Both the position numbers and the translations under genes were made by a program. The notes beneath the pieces were generated by a model. The model ran no database searches, was not told the origin of the DNA, and saw only the letters and a program-made list of their open reading frames with translations. From positions 23,122 through 87,121 of the forward strand of contig NZ_JAKEEB010000031.1 in the NCBI RefSeq assembly GCF_021462825.1: a stretch of 64,000 nt of DNA, read 5' to 3'. Shown piece after piece: positions 18,271-27,086 of this stretch. The DNA comes from Streptomyces glomeratus (GTDB taxonomy: Bacteria; Actinomycetota; Actinomycetes; Streptomycetales; Streptomycetaceae). Position 1 is the first letter of the stretch, and each line of letters begins with the position of its first letter.

Positions 18271-19554
18271 CTACGCCTTCGGGGCCACCTTCGACAGGCC
18301 GTTGATGATCCGGTCCATCGCGTCGCCGCCCGTCGGGTCCGTCAGGTTGGCCAGCAGCTTCAGCGTGAACTTCATCAGCATCGGGTGTGTCAGTCCGCGC
18401 TGCGCCGCGATCTTCATCACCTTCGGGTTGCCGATCAGCTTCACGAAGGCGCGGCCCAGCGTGTAGTAGCCGCCGTAGGTGTCCTTGAGGATCTTCGGGT
18501 AGTTGTGCAGGGCCAGTTCGCGCTGGGCGGGGGTGGCACGGGCCAGGGCCTGGGCGATGACGTCCGCGGCGATCTGGCCCGACTCCATGGCGTACGCGAT
18601 GCCTTCACCGTTGAAGGGGTTCACCAGTCCGCCCGCGTCACCGACGAGCAGCAGGCCCTTGGTGTAGTGCGGCTGGCGGTTGAAGGCCATGGGGAGAGCG
18701 GCGCCGCGGATCGGGCCGGTCATGTTCTCGGGGGTGTAGCCCCAGTCCTCGGGCATCGAGGCGCACCACGCCTTGAGCACCTCGCGCCAGTCCAGCTCCT
18801 TGAAGGAGTCCGAGGTGTTGAGGACGCCCAGGCCGACATTGCTCGTGCCGTCGCCCATGCCGAAGATCCAGCCGTAGCCCGGCAGCAGCCGCTCCTGGCC
18901 GCCGCGCCGGTCCCACAGCTCCAGCCAGGACTCCAGGTAGTCGTCCTCGTGGCGCGGGGAGGTGAAGTACGTACGGACCGCGACGCCCATCGGACGGTCC
19001 TCGCGCCGGTGCAGGCCCATCGCCAGGGAGAGCCGGGTGGAGTTGCCGTCCGCCGCGACGACGAGCGGCGCGTGGAAGGTGACCTCGCGCTTCTCCTCGC
19101 CCAGCTTGGCGGTGACGCCGGTGATGCGGCCGGTGCGGTCGTCGACGACCGGGCCGCTGACATTGCAGCGTTCGTACAGGCGCGCGCCCGCCTTCTGCGC
19201 CTGCCGGGCCAGCTGCTCGTCGAAGTCGTCGCGTTTGCGGACAAGTCCGTAGTTCGGGTAGGAGGCGAGTTCCGGCCAGTCCAGCTGGAGGCGCACGCCG
19301 CCTCCGACGATCCTCAGGCCCTTGTTGTGCAGCCAGCCGGCCTCCTCGGAGATGTCGATGCCCATCGCCACGAGCTGCTTGACGGCGCGCGGGGTGAGAC
19401 CGTCGCCGCAGACCTTCTCCCTGGGGAATTCGGTCTTCTCCAGCAGGAGGACGTCGAGCCCGGCCCTGGCCAGGTGGTACGCGGTCGTGGAGCCGGCTGG
19501 CCCCGCGCCCACGACGATCACATCGGCGGTGTTGTCGGAGAGGGGCTCGGTCAC
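18271..19554 (-). CDS. Geranylgeranyl reductase-family FAD oxidoreductase (possible menaquinone side-chain reductase)
   Basis: 427 aa from GTG 19554, which has GGGGGAG about 8 nt upstream; a longer ORF reaches 19605 without such a site. The Rossmann motif DVIVVGAGPAGSTTAYHLAR and the family motif EKTEFPREKVCGDGLTPRAV are clear, as is LLVGDAGGLVNPFNGEGI near residue 290. Members saturate prenyl chains; in actinobacteria one relative (MenJ) reduces a menaquinone isoprene unit. Its place between nuo and menG supports that role, but substrate is inferred only from context. Confidence 0.82.
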   Translation of the reverse strand: MTEPLSDNTADVIVVGAGPAGSTTAYHLARAGLDVLLLEKTEFPREKVCGDGLTPRAVKQLVAMGIDISEEAGWLHNKGLRIVGGGVRLQLDWPELASYPNYGLVRKRDDFDEQLARQAQKAGARLYERCNVSGPVVDDRTGRITGVTAKLGEEKREVTFHAPLVVAADGNSTRLSLAMGLHRREDRPMGVAVRTYFTSPRHEDDYLESWLELWDRRGGQERLLPGYGWIFGMGDGTSNVGLGVLNTSDSFKELDWREVLKAWCASMPEDWGYTPENMTGPIRGAALPMAFNRQPHYTKGLLLVGDAGGLVNPFNGEGIAYAMESGQIAADVIAQALARATPAQRELALHNYPKILKDTYGGYYTLGRAFVKLIGNPKVMKIAAQRGLTHPMLMKFTLKLLANLTDPTGGDAMDRIINGLSKVAPKA

Positions 19555-19654
19555 GGCGGGATCTCCCCCAGGTTCGAAATCTACGTGCCGACGGGCACTG
19601 GACATGGGCAGTCTATGCAGCAGAATTGATCACCCGGCTGAAGGGCTGCCCCCC

Positions 19655-20161
19655 GTGAACCGAGCTCTCCCCGTAGTACGGTTGCGCGTTCCCACCGACG
19701 AGGACGCCGTCGCCTGGCACCGGGTCTTCGACCACCCGGACGTGATGGAGTTCCACGGCGGCAGGTCCGCGGAGCTGTCCTTCTACGAGGAGCTCACCGC
19801 CCGCCAGCGGCGGCACGACGCCGAGCACGGCTTCTGCCTGTGGACCATGCTCGATGAATCCGGTCGGGTCATCGGTTTCACGGGTGCCCAGCCGTGGCCG
19901 CAGGAGTGGGGGCCTCGGGGCGAGATCGAGATCGGCTGGCGGCTGGGGCGGGAGCACTGGGGCAAGGGGTACGTCACGGCGGCCGCGCGGATGACCCTGG
20001 AGCGGGTGCGCGCGGCGGGGGTGAGCGGCGTGGTGGCCATGGTCAATGCCCGTAACGCCCGGTCGATAGCGGTCACCCGGCGGCTGGGCATGAGTCTCGC
20101 CGAGGTCTTCACCACGCCGGTGTCGCAGCAGGAGGCGCACTGTTACCGGCTGGAATGGTGA
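19655..20161 (+). CDS. GNAT family N-acetyltransferase (RimJ/RimL-like)
   Basis: 168 aa from GTG 19655; an upstream GTG or ATG cannot be ruled out. The protein has the acetyl-CoA-binding region GWRLGREHWGKGYVTAAARMTLE followed by NARNARSIAVTRRLGMSL, the layout of RimJ/RimL-type acetyltransferases that modify protein N-termini or small molecules. It is transcribed away from the geranylgeranyl reductase gene, with 100 bp between the starts. Confidence 0.82.
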   Translation: MNRALPVVRLRVPTDEDAVAWHRVFDHPDVMEFHGGRSAELSFYEELTARQRRHDAEHGFCLWTMLDESGRVIGFTGAQPWPQEWGPRGEIEIGWRLGREHWGKGYVTAAARMTLERVRAAGVSGVVAMVNARNARSIAVTRRLGMSLAEVFTTPVSQQEAHCYRLEW

Positions 20162-20254
20162 CGCTGCGTAGTCGATTATCACGGAAAGAGACGCGACGCT
20201 TCCGGTGGTCGCCGTGAGCCGGTTACCCTTCCAGTACCGCTGGGGGTGACATCC

Positions 20255-20593
20255 GTGCCTATAACACCCAAAACACCCGAAGTGCGCGTGCCGCGGCTGG
20301 TCGGTCTGATGGCGATGGACGCCCGCGAGACCGCCGAGAAGCAGGGCGTGGCCCTCGCCGCTCCCGACCGGCCGGACTTCCACCGCACCGTCGTCGACTA
20401 CGTCGTACGCCAATATCCCCCGCCCGGCGCCGAGGTGCCGCGCGGCGCCGTGGTCACCGTGTGGTTCGACCTCGGTGAGGGCGAGGGCGGCGGAGGAGCC
20501 GGGGTCCGCGAGCCACGGCTGCCCATTCAGCCGCCGGGCGGAATGCGCCGCGAACTCGACCAGCCGGGAGACGCGTTCGAGGTGCTCAGGTGA
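20255..20593 (+). CDS. Small PASTA-domain-like protein
   Basis: 112 aa from GTG 20255, with GGGGGTGA just upstream; a GTG at 20246 would add three residues. The sequence VRVPRLVGLMAMDARETAEKQGVAL, then VVRQYPPPGAEVPRGAVVTVWF, is one PASTA repeat, a module that binds peptidoglycan stem peptides or beta-lactams. No signal peptide or membrane segment is visible, which is odd for a wall-sensing domain. The C-terminus is Gly/Pro-rich. Confidence 0.7.
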   Translation: MPITPKTPEVRVPRLVGLMAMDARETAEKQGVALAAPDRPDFHRTVVDYVVRQYPPPGAEVPRGAVVTVWFDLGEGEGGGGAGVREPRLPIQPPGGMRRELDQPGDAFEVLR

Positions 20594-20667
20594 ACCCAGC
20601 CCCCGGCCGGCCCTGAGCATCGGCGGCCTGTCCGGTCAGCCGTCCCCGAGCGCCCCGGAATTCCCGG

Positions 20668-21372
20668 TCAGCCGGTCTTGAACCCCCGGTGCAGCGCGAC
20701 GATGCCACCGGTCAGGTTGCGCCAGGCCACGCTGGACCAGCCTGCCGTGCGCAGCCGTTCGGCGAGGGCCGGCTGGTCGGGCCAGGCGCGGATGGACTCG
20801 GCGAGGTAGACGTACGCCTCCGGGTTGGACGACACCGCGCGGGCCACCGGCGGCAGCGCGCGCATCAGGTACTCGGTGTAGACGGTGCGGAAGGGCGCCC
20901 ACGTGGGATGCGAGAACTCGCAGATCACGACGCGACCGCCCGGCTTGGTCACCCGGTACAGCTCGCGCAGCGCCGCGTCGGTGTCCTGCACATTGCGCAG
21001 CCCGAAGGAGATCGTCACGGCGTCGAAGACGTCGTCCCGGAACGGCAGCCGCGTGGCGTCGCCCGCCGTGAGCGGCATCCAGGGGTGCCGCCGCTTGCCG
21101 ACCCGGAGCATCCCGAGCGAGAAGTCGCAGGGCACCACATAGGCCCCGGCACGGGTGAAGGGCAGCGACGAGGTCGCCGTGCCCGCCGCCAGGTCCAGGA
21201 CCTTCTGCGCGGGGCGCGCGTCGACCGCCTTCGCGACCTCCCTGCGCCACACCCGGTCCTGGCCCAGCGACAGCAGGTCGTTCGTCACGTCGTACCGTTC
21301 CGCCACGTCGTCGAACATCGAGGCGACTTCGTGCGGCTGCTTGTCCAGGGATGCGCGGGTCACGGTCCCCAT
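20668..21372 (-). CDS. menG: Demethylmenaquinone methyltransferase
   Basis: 234 aa from ATG 21372; GTG 21363 (VTRASLDKQPHEV) is equally possible and is preceded by GGGGA. The UbiE/COQ5 signature is complete: FDDVAERYDVTNDLLSLGQDRVW, SAM motif VLDLAAGTATSS, DAVTISFGLRNVQD and GGRVVICEFSHP. It methylates demethylmenaquinone with SAM, the last step of menaquinone synthesis. It lies in a minus-strand group with mqnC and mqnA. Confidence 0.93.
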   Translation of the reverse strand: MGTVTRASLDKQPHEVASMFDDVAERYDVTNDLLSLGQDRVWRREVAKAVDARPAQKVLDLAAGTATSSLPFTRAGAYVVPCDFSLGMLRVGKRRHPWMPLTAGDATRLPFRDDVFDAVTISFGLRNVQDTDAALRELYRVTKPGGRVVICEFSHPTWAPFRTVYTEYLMRALPPVARAVSSNPEAYVYLAESIRAWPDQPALAERLRTAGWSSVAWRNLTGGIVALHRGFKTG

Positions 21373-21411
21373 TGTGGCAGCAGGGGGCACCGCGTCATGG
21401 CAGCGGGGCGT

Positions 21412-22017
21412 TCAGCGGCGGCGGTAGACCAGGCGGCCGGCCACGACGGTCGCCAGGCACGTACCGGATCCGCGCTCCGCCAGCTCCGCCTCGTCCGCGA
21501 CGTCGAACACGGCGAAGCGGGCCGCGGAGCCGCGCTCGCGCGCGGGCGGGAACTCCAGCGGCAGGCCACAGGCGCACGGGTCGAGGGAGGGAATACCGGC
21601 GGGGCGCCCCAACCGGCCCACGATCCCGAGTCCGGTGCGCCGGACGGCGTCCTGGACGGCACGGTTGCGCAGCGGCTCACAGGCCGCCGCGACCGTGCCG
21701 TGCGCCAGCATCCGCTGCACACCGCGCCGGGCACTCGCACCCCAGCGGACGTCGTCCAGGTCCAGCGCCGCCAGCGCGTCCCCGGTCAGCGGCTCGGTGC
21801 CCAGCCGGTCGGCCTCCCGCGGATCGGGGTGGTACGCCTCCTCGAGCAGCTCGGTGCCGTGGAGGTTGACGAGCCCCGATGTGAGGATGCCGGGCCACTC
21901 CCGCACGCGCGCCGGCGGATGCGCGGCGGCGACCTCCTCCAGCGGCCCGGCGTCCGCGATCCACTCGCCCCGGACGGCGAGCGCACGGCCCCTGGAGTCA
22001 ACGTGGATCGTCAGCAT
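21412..22017 (-). CDS. Truncated/degenerate amidohydrolase-like (imidazolonepropionase-like composite domain) protein
   Basis: 201 aa, start 7 bp after the mqnC stop, so cotranscribed. The N-terminal strands and GILTSGLVNLHGTELLEEAY resemble the entry to an amidohydrolase barrel, but the usual His-x-His metal pair is reduced to one His. The chain is about half the ~400-450 residues of an active enzyme. The C-terminus ATVVAGRLVYRRR resembles the closing strands of such enzymes. Amidohydrolases of this type deaminate aminofutalosine in some menaquinone pathways; here catalysis looks doubtful. A structural or regulatory role is speculation. Confidence 0.6.
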   Translation of the reverse strand: MLTIHVDSRGRALAVRGEWIADAGPLEEVAAAHPPARVREWPGILTSGLVNLHGTELLEEAYHPDPREADRLGTEPLTGDALAALDLDDVRWGASARRGVQRMLAHGTVAAACEPLRNRAVQDAVRRTGLGIVGRLGRPAGIPSLDPCACGLPLEFPPARERGSAARFAVFDVADEAELAERGSGTCLATVVAGRLVYRRR

Positions 22018-22024
22018 CCGGGCC

Positions 22025-23239
22025 CTAGTTGGAGGCGAGCAGCTTCAGCTCGGGATGGGCCGTGCCCCCCTCGATCGCCGTCGACGAGATGTGGGACACG
22101 ACCCGCTCGTCGACGGGGTCGTTCGCCGGGTCGTCGTGGACGACGAGGTGCTCGTACGTCGTCGAGCGCTGTGCCGGCACCCGTCCCGCCTTGCGGATCA
22201 GGTCGATGATCTCCTGGCGGTTGGAGCGGTGCTTGGCCCCGGCCGAGGAGACGACGTTCTCCTCCAGCATGATCGAGCCGAGGTCGTCCGCGCCGTAGTG
22301 CAGGGACAGCTGGCCGACCTCCTTGCCGGTCGTCAGCCACGAGCCCTGGATGTGCCGGACGTTGTCCAGGAAGAGGCGGGCGATCGCGATCATCCGCAGG
22401 TACTCGAAGAGGGTCGCCTGGGTGCGGCCCTTCAGATGGTTGTTCTCGGGCTGGTAGGTGTACGGGATGAAGGCCCGGAAGCCGCCCGTGCGGTCCTGGA
22501 CGTCACGGATCATCCGCAGATGCTCGATGCGCTCGGCGTTGGTCTCGCCGGTGCCCATGAGCATGGTGGACGTGGACTCGACGCCCAGGTTGTGCGCGGT
22601 CTCCATGATCTCCAGCCAGCGCTCGCCGCTCTCCTTCAGGGGCGCGATCGCCTTGCGGGGCCGCTCGGGCAGGAGTTCGGCGCCGGCTCCGGCGAAGGAG
22701 TCGAGTCCGGCCGCGTGGATCCGGGTGATGGCCTCCTCCACGCCGACGCCCGAGATACGGGCCATGTGCTCGACCTCGGACGCCCCCAGACTGTGGATGA
22801 CCAGCTGCGGGAAGGCTTCCTTGATGGCGCGGAAGTGCTTCTCGTAGTACTCGACGCCGTAGTCCGGGTGGTGTCCGCCCTGGAACATGACCTGGGTGCC
22901 GCCGAGTTCGACGGTCTCGGCGCACCGGCGCAGGATGTCGTCGAGGTCCCGGGTCCAGCCCTTGGCGGTGTCCTTGGGAGCCGCGTAGAAGGCGCAGAAC
23001 CTGCACGCCGTCACACAGACGTTCGTGTAGTTGATGTTCCGCTCGATGATGTACGTCGCGATGTGCTCGACACCGGCGTACTTACGGCGGCGTACGGCGT
23101 CGGCGGCGGAGCCCAGCGCGTGCAGCGGGGCGTCCCGGTAGAGGACGAGCGCTTCCTCCGGAGTGATCCGCCCACCGGCTGCGGCACGTTCGAGGACGGC
23201 TGTGACATCAATGGGCGTGAGGTCGGCCTTCTCGGTCAC
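22025..23239 (-). CDS. mqnC: Cyclic dehypoxanthinyl futalosine synthase (radical SAM)
   Basis: 404 aa from GTG 23239. The radical-SAM cluster ligands are Cys75, Cys79 and Cys82 (NVCVTACRFCAFY). MqnC cyclises dehypoxanthinyl futalosine in the futalosine route to menaquinone. Other conserved pieces are FQGGHHPDYGVEYYEKHF and GTGETNAERIEHL. It is closely related in fold to MqnE, encoded at about 40 kb here, but carries the MqnC-type spacing and lacks the MqnE motif SCAYCSF. It forms a unit with the amidohydrolase-like gene and menG downstream. Confidence 0.94.
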   Translation of the reverse strand: MTEKADLTPIDVTAVLERAAAGGRITPEEALVLYRDAPLHALGSAADAVRRRKYAGVEHIATYIIERNINYTNVCVTACRFCAFYAAPKDTAKGWTRDLDDILRRCAETVELGGTQVMFQGGHHPDYGVEYYEKHFRAIKEAFPQLVIHSLGASEVEHMARISGVGVEEAITRIHAAGLDSFAGAGAELLPERPRKAIAPLKESGERWLEIMETAHNLGVESTSTMLMGTGETNAERIEHLRMIRDVQDRTGGFRAFIPYTYQPENNHLKGRTQATLFEYLRMIAIARLFLDNVRHIQGSWLTTGKEVGQLSLHYGADDLGSIMLEENVVSSAGAKHRSNRQEIIDLIRKAGRVPAQRSTTYEHLVVHDDPANDPVDERVVSHISSTAIEGGTAHPELKLLASN

Positions 23240-23309
23240 CGGGCGTCCCTTTCGTAAGGGTTGTGGACAGACCGAGCCAGCCTACGCCAGGGGTTTCCCC
23301 GGGCCGACG

Positions 23310-24035
23310 TCAGGCCGCGTACGCGCCGGTCAGCAGTCCCACCAGGGCGCCGGCGATGAGGAACGGCCCGAAGGGGATCGCGGTGCGCCGCCCGGCCCGC
23401 CGCGCGAGGACGAGCCCGAGCCCGTACAGCCCGCCGAAGAGGAACCCGGCGAAGGTGCCGAGGACCACGGTCGGCCAGCCGTACCAGCCGAGCATCCCGC
23501 CGAGCCCGAGGGCGAGCTTGACGTCGCCGAAGCCCATGCCGTTCGGGTTGACGAGGAAGAGCACGCAGTACGCGCCGCCGAGCGCCAGGGCCCCGAGAAG
23601 CGCGGTACGCCAGTGCCCCGCATGCCCGGGCAGGGCCGCGGCGACCGCGAGCAGGACCAGCGCGGCGGCCGCGAGCGGCAGGGTGAGCACGTCCGGCAGC
23701 CGCCGGACCCGGAAGTCGACGAGCGTCAGCAGCACACCGGCCGGGGCGAGCAGCAGCCAGACGGCGAGCTCGGGACGGGCGCCGGTGGCGAGGGCGAGGG
23801 CGCCGCAGACCAGGGCGGTGGCCGCGCACACAAGGGCGGTCCTGGGGCCGTAGGGCCGCCCGTCGGTGCACCGGGCCCGTCCCACCCACCCGTCGATCGG
23901 GTGCCCGTCCGGACACCGGTCCCGCCACGGCTGCTCGGGCTCGACGCAGAGCCGGTACGCGGCCCGGGGCACCAGCACACCGGCGCCCGCACCCCATGCC
24001 GCGGCACCGGCGGCCACCCAGAGGTCCAGATCCAC
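23310..24035 (-). CDS. A24-family prepilin peptidase
   Basis: 241 aa from GTG 24035 (VDLDLWVAAG); the frame is open further upstream. Six to seven hydrophobic segments are visible. The two catalytic aspartates fit LTLVDFRVRRLPDVL and GFGDVKLALGLGG, the latter being the strong GxGD motif. The N-terminal methyltransferase domain of bifunctional PilD is absent; instead there is a short Cys-containing soluble loop. It would process type IV pilin or Flp-type prepilins, but no pilus genes adjoin. Confidence 0.83.
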   Translation of the reverse strand: MDLDLWVAAGAAAWGAGAGVLVPRAAYRLCVEPEQPWRDRCPDGHPIDGWVGRARCTDGRPYGPRTALVCAATALVCGALALATGARPELAVWLLLAPAGVLLTLVDFRVRRLPDVLTLPLAAAALVLLAVAAALPGHAGHWRTALLGALALGGAYCVLFLVNPNGMGFGDVKLALGLGGMLGWYGWPTVVLGTFAGFLFGGLYGLGLVLARRAGRRTAIPFGPFLIAGALVGLLTGAYAA

Positions 24036-24084
24036 GCGCTCAGGGTAAGCGCCGAAGGACACTCCGACTGGCCTTGCCCGCGGC

Positions 24085-25827
24085 CTACTTGACCTTCCCC
24101 ATCCGCGAAGTCGGGTTCCCGGCATCCGCGTTGTCCGTCTCGTACCGAAGGTCCGCGCCGGCGGGGGTCAGACGGACCTCGTGGCTTCCGGTCGTACACG
24201 TCGAGGGATTGGACTTGCGGGCGACGCTCGTGGCGACGAGCTGCCGCGCCGAGGCCCGCTTCAGGAACAGCACGTCGTCGCAGACGCCGCCGAGCTGGTC
24301 GGTGGACCGGAAGGTGCCGATCTCACCGCCGGCGGCCGCCTGGCGGATGGTGAGACGGAACGTGCCCGCGGGCAGCGTGCCGCCGAGCGCGAGGGCGTCA
24401 CCCTCCCAGGTGCCGAGGTAGAAGGGGGGCACGGCGGCTTTCCCGGCCGCCGGCTGCGACGCGCTGCCCCTGGGGGCCGGCGGGCTGGGAGCCGCTCCGG
24501 CGGCGTTGCCCCCGCCGGAGGAGCCGCCGTCGAACAGCCCGAAGACGAAGTGCGACCCGACCGTCACCGCGGCCAGCGCTCCGGCGACCGCGAGGGCGAC
24601 CGTGCAGCTCAGGCGCCGGCCGCGGCCGGCGGTGCCGGGCACGGACGTCGCGGCGACGCTCAGGGAGAGCTTTCCGGGACCGTCGGCGGTGCCGGGTACG
24701 GCGTCCTCGGGCCGCGCCTCGGGCACGGGGGCGACCGGGGTGACGGGGGCCGGAGGGACGGTCATGGCGGGCGGAGGGCCGAAGGCCCCGGAGGGCGGCG
24801 GGCCGAACCCGCCCTCGGACACGGGTACTTCGCGCGCCGGGGAGGACGAACCCGCCGGGGCCGTGGCCGGCGCGGGCGGCTCGCCCAGCGAGGCCCTGCT
24901 GAAGTCCACCGGCCCCGACGGCCCAGGCTCCGACGCCTCCAGGTTCAGCAGCTGTACGGCCTTGCGGCTCACCTGTTCCACCAGCGGGCCCGGCAGCCAG
25001 CCGCCGGTCACCAGACGGGCCGCGCCCTGCGGTGCGAGCCTGCCGGCCACCTCCCGCGGTGCGGGCCGGGCGGCCGGGTCCTTGGCGAGGCAGGCGGTCA
25101 CGAGTTCCCGCAACCCGCCGTCGAGACCGCCGAGTTCCGGTTCCTCGTGGACGACCTTGTACAGCAGCGCGGCCGAGGAGTCGCCGGGGAACGGGGACCG
25201 GCCGGTGGCCGCATACGCCAGCACCGCGCCCAGCGAGAAGACGTCCGCCGCGCCGGTGACGCCCTTGCCGAGGATCTGCTCGGGCGACATGTAGCCGGGC
25301 GAGCCGACCGAGACGCCCGTGGAGGTCAGCGACGCCGTACCGTCCGTCGCCCGGGCGATACCGAAGTCGATCAGAAGCGGGCCGTCGAGGGTCAGCAGGA
25401 CGTTGGACGGCTTCACGTCCCGGTGCACCAGGCCGAGACCGTGCACCGCCGTCAGCGCTTCCGCGAGGCCCGCTCCCAGCGCACGTACCGAATGCGGGGG
25501 CAGCGGCCCGCCGTCCGTCACCGCGGCGGCCAGGGACGGCCCCGCCGCGTACCCGGTCGCGACCCACGGCACCGGCGCCTCGGGGTCCGCGTCGAGCACG
25601 GGCGCGGTCCAGGCCCCGCCGACCCGCCGCGCGGCCTCCACCTCGCGGCGGAACCTGGCACGGAACTCCTCGTCCAGCGCGAAGTGCGGGTGCACGACCT
25701 TGACCGCGACCGTGCGCCCGCCCGCGCTGCGCCCGAGGTAGACACGGCCCATCCCGCCCGAGCCGAGCCTGCCGAGCAGTCGGTAGGGCCCGACCGCGGT
25801 GGGTTCTCCGGCCTCCAGCGGCTGCAT
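24085..25827 (-). CDS. Membrane-anchored Ser/Thr protein kinase
   Basis: 580 aa from ATG 25827, with a GGGGGAGGAG ribosome site 8 nt ahead. Kinase domain occupies ~1-290: G-loop GRLGSGGMGRVYLG, Lys in VAVKVVH, catalytic loop VHRDVKPSNVLL (~137), DFG (~155), GSPGYMSPEQ. A Pro/Ala-rich linker follows, then one membrane helix at ~406-430 (CTVALAVAGALAAVTVGS). A ~140-residue outer domain contains YLGTWEGDALALGGTLPAG and two Cys, and is probably a small beta-barrel sensor. It sits between mqnA and mqnC on the same strand, so menaquinone or envelope state could be its input; this is inference. Confidence 0.9.
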   Translation of the reverse strand: MQPLEAGEPTAVGPYRLLGRLGSGGMGRVYLGRSAGGRTVAVKVVHPHFALDEEFRARFRREVEAARRVGGAWTAPVLDADPEAPVPWVATGYAAGPSLAAAVTDGGPLPPHSVRALGAGLAEALTAVHGLGLVHRDVKPSNVLLTLDGPLLIDFGIARATDGTASLTSTGVSVGSPGYMSPEQILGKGVTGAADVFSLGAVLAYAATGRSPFPGDSSAALLYKVVHEEPELGGLDGGLRELVTACLAKDPAARPAPREVAGRLAPQGAARLVTGGWLPGPLVEQVSRKAVQLLNLEASEPGPSGPVDFSRASLGEPPAPATAPAGSSSPAREVPVSEGGFGPPPSGAFGPPPAMTVPPAPVTPVAPVPEARPEDAVPGTADGPGKLSLSVAATSVPGTAGRGRRLSCTVALAVAGALAAVTVGSHFVFGLFDGGSSGGGNAAGAAPSPPAPRGSASQPAAGKAAVPPFYLGTWEGDALALGGTLPAGTFRLTIRQAAAGGEIGTFRSTDQLGGVCDDVLFLKRASARQLVATSVARKSNPSTCTTGSHEVRLTPAGADLRYETDNADAGNPTSRMGKVK

Positions 25828-25883
25828 GGCGCCACTCCTCCCCCGTACGACCTCCCAGCAGGGTAGTGCCCGCGGGGAGCCCG

Positions 25884-26732
25884 CTACGGCTGCAGGAGGT
25901 CGACCTTCACGTCCGCCGGGAAGCCCGTGGTCGGCCCGACCCGCCGGGCGAACTCGGCGACCGCCTCCAGCTGCGGGCCCCCGAAGCGGAAGTCGAGCGT
26001 CGTGAAGTACCGCTCCAGCACCTGCGCGTCGAAGGCCTCCCAGCGGGCCGCCTGTTCGGCGACCTTGCCGACCTCTTCCAGGGACAGGTTGCGGGAGGCC
26101 AGGAACGCCTCGTGCACCCGCCGGGTGGAGTCCGGCTCGCGCTCCAGGTAGTCGCGGCGGGCGGCCCACACCGCGAAGACGAACGGCAGGCCCGTCCACT
26201 CCTTCCACAGCGTGCCGAGGTCGTGCACGGCGAGGCCGTAGTGCGGGGCGTCGTGGAGGTTGGCGCGCAGGGCGGCGTCGCCGATCAGGACCGCGGCCTC
26301 CGCCTCCTGCATCATCAGGCTGAGGTCGGGCGGGCACGTGTAGTAGTCCGGCGTCACCCCGTACCGCTCGGCGAGCAGCAGCTGGGCGAGGCGCACGGAG
26401 GTCCGCGAGGTGGAGCCGAGGGCGACGCGGGCGCCGTCGAGCCGGTCCAGCGGGACCTGGGAGACGATCACGCAGGACATCACGGGGCCGTCGCAGCCGA
26501 CCGCGATATCGGGGAAGGCGACCAGGTCGTCGGCATTCCTGAGGAACTCGACCAGGGTGATCGGGCCGATGTCGAGATCGCCCCGCACCAGCTGCTCGCT
26601 GAGCTTCTCGGGAGTGTCCTTGGTCAGCTCCAGGTCCAGGAGCGTTCCGGTTCTCGCGAGCCCCCAGTACAGGGGCAGGCAGTTCAGGAACTGAATGTGG
26701 CCGACGCGCGGCCGGGTGCGGGAATTGTCCAC
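25884..26732 (-). CDS. mqnA: Chorismate dehydratase
   Basis: 282 aa from GTG 26732. MqnA converts chorismate to 3-enolpyruvylbenzoate, the first step of the futalosine pathway. It has the two-lobed periplasmic-binding-protein-like fold with RVGHIQFLNCLPLYWGL at the start, LGSTSRTSVRLAQLLL in the phosphate-loop-like turn, and VLIGDAALRAN. No signal peptide is present, consistent with a cytoplasmic enzyme. It lies 56 bp upstream of the kinase gene on the same strand. Confidence 0.92.
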   Translation of the reverse strand: MDNSRTRPRVGHIQFLNCLPLYWGLARTGTLLDLELTKDTPEKLSEQLVRGDLDIGPITLVEFLRNADDLVAFPDIAVGCDGPVMSCVIVSQVPLDRLDGARVALGSTSRTSVRLAQLLLAERYGVTPDYYTCPPDLSLMMQEAEAAVLIGDAALRANLHDAPHYGLAVHDLGTLWKEWTGLPFVFAVWAARRDYLEREPDSTRRVHEAFLASRNLSLEEVGKVAEQAARWEAFDAQVLERYFTTLDFRFGGPQLEAVAEFARRVGPTTGFPADVKVDLLQP

Positions 26733-27086
26733 ATCGCGAGACTAGACCCCGTGCGGTACGGTGCTTGCTTCAGGGTCCCCGGGCGGCTCGGACACCTCCC
26801 GGACCGCTGGAGTCAACCCCCGTTTCCAGCGTGCGACACCGTGTCGTCAGTTCAGCTCACACCCGTTCAAACATTTGGGTGAAGTGATCTTGACCTCTAT
26901 TGCTTCCGGCTGCCCGCGTGCTAGGCTCGCCCGCAAGTTGCAGTTTGGTTTCCTTGCAGTACAGAGCCTGCGGAGCATGTGACCGCGGGCTCTCGTCGTT
27001 TTCAGAGACATGCAGTTGTGCGGCGCTTCAGTTTTCACACTTGCAGGTTCTGGAGCAGGGCAACCCTTTGGGCCCAAGGAGGGCTT
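26733..27086. other. Divergent region between mqnA and the cold-shock gene
   Basis: 354 bp without a gene. It contains the promoter of the cold-shock gene, with -35 TTGCTT at 26900-26905, a 16-bp spacer and -10 TAGGCT at 26922-26927, giving a transcribed leader of about 150 nt. The leader (26934-27086) is less GC-rich than its surroundings, with T-rich runs at about 26944 and 27027. The mqnA promoter must lie at 26733-26890 but no clear boxes were seen. Confidence 0.5.
26900..26927 (+). promoter_or_regulatory. Predicted promoter of the cold-shock gene
   Basis: TTGCTT (26900-26905) and TAGGCT (26922-26927) are separated by 16 bp, a usable main-sigma promoter. An alternative TTGACC at 26890-26895 is too far from the -10. 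Predicted start is near 26934. Confidence 0.45.
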
